From Mortierella alpina (Eukaryota > Mortierellomycota > Mortierellomycetes > Mortierellales > Mortierellaceae), in assembly GCA_029449245.1 (NCBI GenBank), contig JANATF010000010.1, positions 1,302,001 through 1,366,000 of the forward strand: a stretch of DNA of 64,000 bases, written 5' to 3'. A program made the position numbers and the translations under genes. The notes under the pieces were generated by a model. The model worked only from the letters and a program-made list of their open reading frames with translations, did no database searches and was not told the DNA's origin. How positions within the stretch are numbered: the stretch's first letter is position 1; each line of letters starts with the position of its first letter. Below, piece after piece: positions 57,288 through 64,000 of the stretch.

Positions 57288-58044
57288 GTTGCTTGCTTGA
57301 GAAGTGCGAGGTAGGTGAGAAGGATTGGGAGGAAAACAGTCAGTTTGTTTCGCTGAAGAGAAAGTCGTAGTTGTAGTTGATGGAGAGGTAGCGAAAGGAA
57401 TAGAGACGCGACCTTTTATAGAGAGTTTGAACGAGATCCAAGACGTCGATCGCGTACGTTGCGGCCCTGGCCCTGGCCCAAGATATGGATTAGGCGAGGG
57501 GTCGTCGAGAGGTTTGTGCCTGGCAGAAGAAGTCTCTAGAATATAACCGCAGCACTGCATGCCAGCAGAGAGGGTTGAGCTTTGTGCTACGCTGAACATC
57601 GGGTAATTGACGCCATCTGATCAATGCATTGACCTGTTGCCTCGCAGGCTCATCTTTGGAAGCTCAGCTGGCAGAACGAATTTGTCATCGAGTGCCCACG
57701 CCGTCTCATAATGAACCTTAATGATTAGACCAAGCTGCAGCACTTGGCGTAAAAATGACCGTTTGATCAACGCTCGTCGAAATCAAACAAAGTCAAGCGA
57801 ACAAGGCAAGTGTAGAAAAAAAGGGCGGCGTCTCCCATTGATGACAAATGCGTTCACGACCTTGTTTTTGATAAGGTTCACGGAACGAGGATAGACAGAC
57901 TGCGGCAAAAAAAAAAGACAGAGCCATTCTCAATTGACCGGCTGAAGCAATTGTCCTCCCACACATAAAAGACTCCCACGGTGCCTTCATTTTCCAGAAC
58001 AGCACAATCACCCCTCATTTTCAAAATCCCCCCAGCAAGCAAAC
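57288..58044. other. Shared divergent promoter of the GST pair
   Basis: 757 bp between the start codons of two head-to-head GST genes, with one TATA-like element on each side. No gene is seen inside. Confidence 0.55.
57411..57420 (-). promoter_or_regulatory. TATA-like box of GST copy 1
   Basis: On the minus strand TATAAAAGGT lies about 125 bp before the start codon at 57287. A similar CATAAAAG lies at 57964-57971 before the divergent copy. Confidence 0.45.
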
Positions 58045-58938
58045 ATGGTCAACCCCATCCTTCCCACCGTTACCAGGAACCTTTCTAACCTAGAGCTCTC
58101 TAAGGCACTGGACGCAAAGGACAACGAGTTTCAGCTTTACTATTTCAAACTGAACATCTATGCTACCACCCCTCGTGCCTTGCTTGCTTATGCCGACGCA
58201 AAGTGGTCCAACATCTACCCTGGTGTAAGCAGCTTCAACTTCAAATGTTATTGGTTTGAGGAAACACTTGTTGTCGTAGAGATACTCATATCTCTGTCCA
58301 TTTGGCTATTTTGATTATTGAAGGACTGGAACAACTATGACAAGCCATTGACCAAGTTTGGGACTCTCCCTATGATGTTTGAGATCTCTGCTGATGGCAA
58401 GGTTGTCATTGAACACGCGGAGGCCATGGCCATTGAATTGCACCTGGCTCGCAAGTTCAACCTCCTTGGCGACAGTTCGTTTGAAGAGGCTCAGATCCTC
58501 GGCTTCTACTCTAACACGCGCGCTCTGACACAGAGTCATCAAGATGCGTACCTTTGCCAAAGCCAAGACCGTGCTGAGAAGCTCGAGAACTTTATAGAAA
58601 CGCAGCTCAAGCAATGGATCCGAACACACGAAAAAGCGTTGGTGCAGAATGGAGGCAATGGGTATTATGTCAGTAACCGAGTGACGCTGGCGGAAATTCG
58701 GACAGCAACGGCCATTGAGCAGCTTTTGAACGAGCTGTGTGCTTTTAGAGGTTTTGAGGAGGTCCAGAAGCTCATTACTCCTGAGTTGACACCCAACTTG
58801 TGGAAGGTGCGCGAGAATGTCTTGCAGAAGAAGAGCTACAGGGACTGGATCCAGTCTGAGCTGTTCCAGGAGATCACGACAGGAACGACGGCCTATTATG
58901 ATGGCGAGTACGAGATTTTGTCCAAGGCTCCAAAGTAG
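58045..58938 (+). CDS. Glutathione S-transferase (sigma-like), copy 2
   Basis: Exons 58045-58224 and 58324-58938 give 264 residues, with the same single intron after 'KWSNIYPG' as copy 1. Key parts: 'LYYFKLNIYATTPRALLAYA', 'KPLTKFGTLPMMFE', 'VIEHAEAMAIELHLARKFNL' and helical 'YYVSNRVTLAEIRTATAIEQ'. It ends 'YEILSKAPK', five residues longer than copy 1. Catalysis should be glutathione conjugation or peroxide reduction in the cytosol. Compared with copy 1, differences concentrate near the start (MVNPILPTVTRNLSNLE) and in the segment after the glutathione loop, which may alter substrate choice. The acceptor (ttgaag) of the intron is unusual but fixed by the paralogue. Confidence 0.88.
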
Positions 58939-59712
58939 ACATCAATGAACGTGCCTTGTCGCTTTTGAAGGTGATATGGCTTCAACGCAGAAAGCTATCT
59001 TCCGTAAACATTGGCAGTCGCTATATCTTGTGAAGGTCCACTTTCACGTGGTTTAGATTGTTGTTGAGCTCCTGCTGTTGTTGTTGTTTTGCATCCCCCC
59101 TCCCCATCTTCTCTTTGCATGAATCGGGTGAAAGTGATCTGGAAGTGGTCTCTCATTGGCTGACTCTACTAGGGCCTTTCGTGCCCCATTAAGCACTGCG
59201 CCTTCGTCCGGCAAATTCATAGAAAATCAGAAAGTGTCTAGGATTTGTCTTGATACTCATTCAAAAGCTGGCTACAACCTTTACTCATGTCAATTGTCTT
59301 CACGGACGCCGATCTTCGCTAGATTCATCGCGTATTAAAACAACATATGCATCTTCATAGCTTGCTGAAATACGCGCTTCAGGACCTATAATAATGTCGT
59401 ATAGTACCTTCCTTAATCTTCCCTTTCATCCTTCATCAGAATCAAAGTTAAGCATTGATAGGAGTGCGAACCAAAGGATAACACATATGCATTATGCGAA
59501 GAACATACTGTTGAGATGAGATATGCGCACCCTCTTCGCCTGAAGGCATGAGCTGCATGTGCATAGGGGGATTACGCGGCCATCAGTTTCACAACCGCTA
59601 CGCCCACAGGCACAAAGTCTGACGTGGACGCATTAAGCCTTTAAAAGAAGTGATCAGAGATTTTTTACAAGCCCTGTTTTTTTCCTGTCAGCTACATTGG
59701 CTATCAACAGAC
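58939..59712. other. Intergenic region
   Basis: No gene is supported. The first in-frame ATG of the next reading frame (59650) is taken as leader sequence. Nothing else stands out. Confidence 0.5.
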
Positions 59713-61089
59713 ATGACCATCCTAAATCCCCCCTCGGAGAACAACCCTCATACCACAGCCTCACTGGCCTCCCGACCTGAGTACCACCTTGACTATTCAC
59801 TTTGGGACCCGACAGACGTGACCAACGATCGCTCACAATCGTTTGTCCGAGCACTGCGTCTAGCCATGGTAGGCATCGGGTGTTTTTATCTCCATAATAC
59901 CCCGCTGGACTCTGGCGATACAAGACCAGTGGATCGGCAAGCCAGCATGTTCTCGCACTGCGAGCGCCTTTTTGGTCTGCCTCTCCAAGACCGGCTCTCG
60001 ATCAATGTGGACGACTCAAGACATTTCCGCGGATACTCCAAGTTCGGTGATGAGCGTACTCTGTCGGTTCAGGACCACCGTGATCTGATTGATTATGGTC
60101 ACAATGGGGCGCCGCTCGAGGTCCGCGAGAGTCTTCTCAAGACTAGACCTTACCTGAACCTATTGGGTCCGAACCAGTTCCTGGACGATGCGATCTTGCC
60201 GGGACATCAAGAGATTGTGACGGACTGGTTTGAGACTGCCAATGACATCTGTAAGCAACTCACAAGGGCAGTGGAGCTTGCGTTGGGTTTACAGGAAGGT
60301 AGGCTGAGTCGGTACTTGGATGGTAATCTGCCGGCAGAGAATGGAGCAGGGAAGGATGATGAGCTGGATAAACTGGGTCCATTGCCCTTTGCCAGGATGA
60401 GGACGATTCGGTATCCAGCAGGCGAGGTGGTGGATGGTATCAAGAGAATTGAGGGCAGTTCGCAAGGTGTGGGAACGCACAAGGACAGTGGCTGGTAAGG
60501 TTGTTGACTGCAGGCTGCAGCATTGCTGCAAGCAAGATATGCGTTGTGTCTTGTCATACACCTCATTTGACATCATTTAATGCTTTTCTTCTCATTGTTT
60601 TCTTTTATTTTCTTCCCCCATGCATGCTGTACACCTGTTTGCAGGTTGACGCTCTTGTCGACCTCATCGGTGGGTGGACTTGAAGCCCAGGACTTTGATG
60701 GCAAGTGGCTATCCGTGCCCTATGTAAAAGGCTCGACCATTGTAAACTTTGGGCTGCAGATCGAGTTCTTGACGGGTGGTATCGTGCAGGCTGCCAACCA
60801 TCGAGTGGTCATCCAACCAGCAGCAAAGACACGATACTCGGTTGCGTGGCTCAGTTACCCAGCCCTCAATGCACTGCTGAAGCCTCTAGATATCGCACGC
60901 GAGGTCTGCGACGAAGTGCTTGGACTGTGGAAGGAAGCTGGGACCCAACGGCAGTGCAAGGGCATTGTGACCGCTGTGCCGAAGGGCGACCTGTTTGCTA
61001 GCCAGCACGAGCGGTTTGGGTGGCTAATGTGGCGCCGGCGTGTGCGCAGTCATCCAGTCGCCGCGAAGCGGTTCTATGCCGTAGAGTAG
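59713..61089 (+). CDS. 2-oxoglutarate/Fe(II)-dependent dioxygenase (isopenicillin N synthase-like)
   Basis: Exons 59713-60494 and 60645-61089 give 408 residues. The N-terminal DIOX_N-like region contains 'VRALRLAMVGIGCFYLHNTP' and 'FRGYSKFGDE'. The iron-binding core has H-x-D in 'VGTHKDSGW' (split by the intron after TG), the distal histidine in 'AANHRVV' and the 2-oxoglutarate-binding Arg in 'TRYSVAWL'. All three iron ligands are present, so it should be active. Fungal members hydroxylate or desaturate small molecules, often in secondary metabolism, but no biosynthetic cluster surrounds this gene and the substrate is unknown. I chose ATG 59713 over 59650 because the upstream 21 residues look untranslated. 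Confidence 0.9.
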
Positions 61090-61109
61090 CCTCCCTTTAA
61101 GCGGCAGAG

Positions 61110-61690
61110 TAGAAATGAGATACACAGTTTATACGGCTGTATTTCTGCGATCGTTTGAAACACTAGGATTCCAACTCCTCACGTTTGCAATGGCAATATT
61201 ATACGCGCTAGAAGTGTCGCGGTGATCGTAAAACTTCCCGCTGGTTGACGAGCAAGCACCGCCGACGTATGTTGACTTGCTGCAATGAGGATCTCACAAC
61301 GAGGGCATCACCTTGATATTAAAATTCGTTCACACCCTCCATACCACGATGTATCCTAGAGATCGCGGCTTATGGTGCAAGACCATCCACGTATTCCTTG
61401 TCAAAATATAAACTTTACAAGAGCGTCGTTCTTGAACAGACCCTTGACGCCTACCTGTAGCACGAAATATGTCTTGAAGTACGTGTATTGCATAGTCTTT
61501 AGCTTACGACCAGCTTCCTAAACCGACTGCAATAATGACTTTGTTGTCCTCCATGCGGCGCTCACCACGGTAGCCGTGGACCATCTTAATATAAACTGTC
61601 TTCACAGCAGGGGGGGTATGTTGTGCGGACCATTGTTGCAGTGCTGTCTGCTTGGTCTTTCCGACTCTTTCATGTACTCTTACCATTACC
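61110..61690 (-). pseudogene. Decayed Fanzor (TnpB-like) nuclease fragment
   Basis: On the minus strand, fragments of the Fanzor C-terminal core appear in the right order but in broken frames. 'VIIAVGLGSWS' (61507-61539) ends at a stop, then 'SLGYIVV' (about 61342-61363), then 'DHRDTSSAYNIAIANV' (about 61180-61230), matching the final RuvC aspartate motif. The cysteine pairs of the zinc ribbon are not recognisable and several stops intervene, so it cannot encode an active nuclease. It is a different, shorter lineage from the fusion gene at 5771-10243, which reads 'VYGSARF' at the equivalent place. It lies between the dioxygenase and LSM12 genes and is probably the relic of an inserted element. 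Confidence 0.6.
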
Positions 61691-62252
61691 GATATAAGAA
61701 AATAGGCTGATATATTGCTCGCGTTCAGAACTAGGGTTACAGTCGCGATGTGTTCGTCGCGGCCCCATGCTATATACTAGGCTGGAATGATGCGTATGTT
61801 GCAACTATAAATGTCTCTGCGAGACTTCGTACAGAACTCAAGGCGTTTATTTTGAAGGCCAAAGCTTGTAGTATGAACCCATCAGTCCCGATGGAGCCGC
61901 GTATCTGTCAGTTGGTGAGAAGACGCTCTGTCATCACTGAGGGTGGTCTTTTTAACTGCGTTTGGAGACTGCGAAGCAAGGCTCGGGGAGCCTTTGGGTC
62001 AAGGTGAGCTATTGTATCATAAAGATGAGTGGAAGCAGGAGTGTGCTCGTTGGTGAAGGGCGCCGCTGGCAACACTTGAAGGGTGCGTGTCGCGACATGC
62101 AAGGTGCAAAACGTTATTTCCAATCATTTACGTCATATGGGGCGGCTGGCGAGCGAGTACTGAACCCAAAGGATCACTTCCACAGACCAGCAAGTCCGCA
62201 CTCATCCCACAACCCATTCCTCAACACCACCACGACAAAAGTCCTCGACAGC
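61691..62252. other. Upstream flank of LSM12
   Basis: No gene is seen. Possible 5' remains of the decayed Fanzor copy may extend into the first part (a gtaatgg donor-like site near 61685). Confidence 0.35.
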
Positions 62253-63797
62253 ATGGAGTCCCTCAGCAAAAAGTCGCCCGCAGGAGCGCCTGGCATCAGC
62301 TTTGCATCGGCCGCCGCTGGGAAGGGAAGCGCTGCCTCATCTCCTGCCACCCCAGCTGTGGCTGCTGGAACCCCTAACGCGGGGGGATCTTCAGGACCGA
62401 CAGCAAAGAACGGCAGCAATGCGTCGAGTCGCCAGTCCTCGCCTGCATTGGGATCGCAATCGCCTGCATTGGGAGCGGACAAAGGAGTAGACAAGGGATC
62501 GTCGTCGTTGTCCCAGGCAGGTGCCTCAGGCACTATCGACTGGGTCCTGGGCAAGCACGTCAAGGTCGTGACCCTGGCCGACGAGGTCTACGAGGGCCAG
62601 GTTTATGCCTTTGACGTGATCATGAACTGCGTTGTACTTCATATCAACCTCGTGTCATTATTTGCTGCTTGCTTTGCTGCTTTCTTGTTTGCTTGTTTGC
62701 TTTTGATTTGCTTTACTCGCTGTTAATGGCTCGATATTTTCAAAGTCGCTTTGATCTGTCCTCAAAAGAAGAGAGTCGCACTTGTTATCCTTAACTCTGC
62801 AACTCTGCGCGTAACTTCTATTCTTCTCTCTCTCTCTCTCTTTCTCGCTTTCTCTATCGACCTGCGCTTTGTTTTAATGACAACACAGTGCCCATCCAAG
62901 CTGGTATCTGCCTCGCCCACGCCCGCCACATACTATAGTCCATCGCTCGGGGGTAACAACCCAGCCTCTCGACAGAAATATGATTTCCGGATTCTGAAGA
63001 TCAACTACATCAAGGAAGTGTCTCCGATTCAGGACGCCGAGACCGTGAGCGCGAGCAATGCAAAGGCAGGAGAAGATTTGGCTGCAACCGCGTCGACATT
63101 GGTCAAGAGCAACGAAAGCAGTGCCGTGTCGTCGCCCAACCCTGCATCAACAACAACAGCAGCAGCAAACAAGGACTCGGGAGACGTCAAGGAGACCAAG
63201 GAAGGAAGCGAGCGGAACACCGCGAGTGGAGGTGGCAGCAATCACAGCTACTCGTCCGTATTACCGGCGGTTGGTTTTGTTCACCTGGACAGGATTAGGC
63301 AGAGGGAACAGCAGGCTGTTCGGGAGGCACAGGCTGCGGCGGCGCGTATCGGAGTGGGTGTATCGACTGCTGGACAAGAGATTTTTGATGCCCTGAGCAA
63401 GACGTAATGTGCCAACTCTGCTGTTATATTATTGCGCTTTGTATTGTTGGCCAAAGAGCAAAAAGGAAGATGCGGAAAGGGTATGTGCTGAATGAGGTGT
63501 GCTAACTCTTTGTTGAATTTTGCGTTGGTATAGACTGCCCTGTCGATGGGCTAAGGAGTCGATTGTAGTTATGGACGAGGTTATTATTGCGCCGCCATAC
63601 GAACCAGAGAACTGTAAAGCCAACGCGTCCTCGTCTTATACATTGGCACGCGTCAAGAAAGTGGTACGTGGCAGTATCGACAGCGCTCTCTCAGTTTGGC
63701 TTGTGGCATCAACTTCTCACAATACTTTTGATGTTTTTTTCTGCGAATGTTTTAGCTGGAAGGAGAGCGATCGCGCATGGCAAATGGACGCAAATAG
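62253..63797 (+). CDS. LSM12: LSM12 homologue (Lsm domain plus LSM12 anticodon-binding domain)
   Basis: Exons 62253-62633, 62889-63403, 63534-63663 and 63756-63797 give about 355 residues. After an Ala/Ser-rich N-terminus, an Lsm core (IDWVLGKHVKVVTLADEVYE, then GQVYAFDVIMNC) is followed by 'KYDFRILKINYIKEVSPI'. A low-complexity Ser/Ala insert follows, then the anticodon-binding-like AD domain: 'VGFVHLDRIRQREQQAVREA', 'LSKTLPCRWAKESIVVMDEV' and 'PPYEPENCKA'. This order is diagnostic for LSM12. Family members bind ataxin-2/Pbp1 and take part in cytoplasmic mRNA regulation and stress granules. The insert makes it nearly twice the animal length. The first donor (GTACTT or GTTGTA) is uncertain by a codon. 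A CT repeat lies in intron 1. Confidence 0.88.
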
Positions 63798-63913
63798 AGT
63801 CTCCAGGAATAAAAAAGAAAAATATGCCTTTGATATGCAGCCGGAATGTATTACTATAAGTTAATGGCTACGCCAGCGTATGCAACATTTCTCCTGCTTT
63901 TTTTTTTGTTCTT

Positions 63914-64000
63914 TTACAGCTCATCCCTGGTCTTGTTCTCAGCCAGGATACAGGTCTCTGGATATGAAGCATGAAGGAGCTCAACAGCTTTCTTGACAAT
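63914..64000 (-). CDS. 3' end of a gene whose product ends in RDEL (partial)
   Basis: Reading inwards from the right edge on the minus strand gives an open frame ending 'LLHASYPETCILAENKTRDEL' (shown here in part) and a TAA at 63916-63914. The last four residues, RDEL, fit a KDEL-type ER retrieval signal, so the protein is probably soluble in the ER lumen. Only 28 residues lie in the window, so the family cannot be named. The gene converges on LSM12 with about 116 bp between stops. Confidence 0.55.
   Translation of the reverse strand: MVKKAVELLHASYPETCILAENKTRDEL

Noticed and set aside
1-64000. tRNA, rRNA and viral or retrotransposon genes
   Set aside because: No cloverleaf with A and B boxes, no rRNA segment, and no reverse transcriptase, integrase or capsid motifs were recognised by eye; a covariance-model search would be needed to be certain.

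Overview
The window looks like nuclear DNA of an early-diverging fungus, most probably a Mortierella-type zygomycete (Mortierellomycotina). It shows compact genes split by short GT-AG introns, secreted proteins with classic signal peptides, and fungal housekeeping genes (UAP56/Sub2 helicase, PTC7-type phosphatase, hexokinase, LSM12). It also carries an SMG8-like gene, which most Dikarya lack, and Fanzor-type nuclease sequence. No bacterial operons, tRNAs, rRNAs, CRISPR arrays or viral genes were seen. Exon boundaries were worked out by hand from splice motifs and reading-frame phase.

Layout: 1-5.6 kb holds a secreted DUF3712/LEA-like protein gene and a single-pass membrane protein gene (+). 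5.77-10.24 kb (-) holds the most interesting gene: four phase-compatible exons encoding one 1,370-residue protein with an N-terminal FEN1/XPG-like nuclease and a C-terminal Fanzor (eukaryotic TnpB) nuclease. Both halves keep their recognisable catalytic residues. 10.2-13.6 kb is a gene-poor stretch. 13.6-29 kb holds an acidic nuclear-type protein, a UPF0538 (C2orf76-like) protein, small secreted proteins, Sub2, a PTC7-like phosphatase and a GNAT acetyltransferase. 29.4-37.7 kb is a tandem triplication of a secreted beta-helix (pectin-lyase-fold) gene together with its promoter. 37.9-40.9 kb encodes a PB1-UBA protein with a candidate LIR, shaped like a selective-autophagy adaptor.

42-45.2 kb (-) is an SMG8-like nonsense-mediated-decay factor. 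It is followed by a small secreted protein gene, a near-perfect palindromic miniature element with TA flanks, and a degenerate stretch. 48.3-54 kb (-) holds an ER membrane disulfide isomerase and a hexokinase. 55.3-59 kb holds a TSPO protein with an amphipathic repeat tail and a head-to-head pair of sigma-like glutathione transferases. 59.7-61.1 kb is a 2-oxoglutarate/Fe(II) dioxygenase. 61.1-61.7 kb (-) is a broken second Fanzor copy. 62.2-63.8 kb is LSM12, and the right edge holds the 3' end of a gene whose product ends in RDEL.

Most genes are independent housekeeping or secreted-protein units. The two Fanzor loci and the palindrome show past transposon activity. The pectin-lyase-fold trio and the GST pair are recent local duplications.
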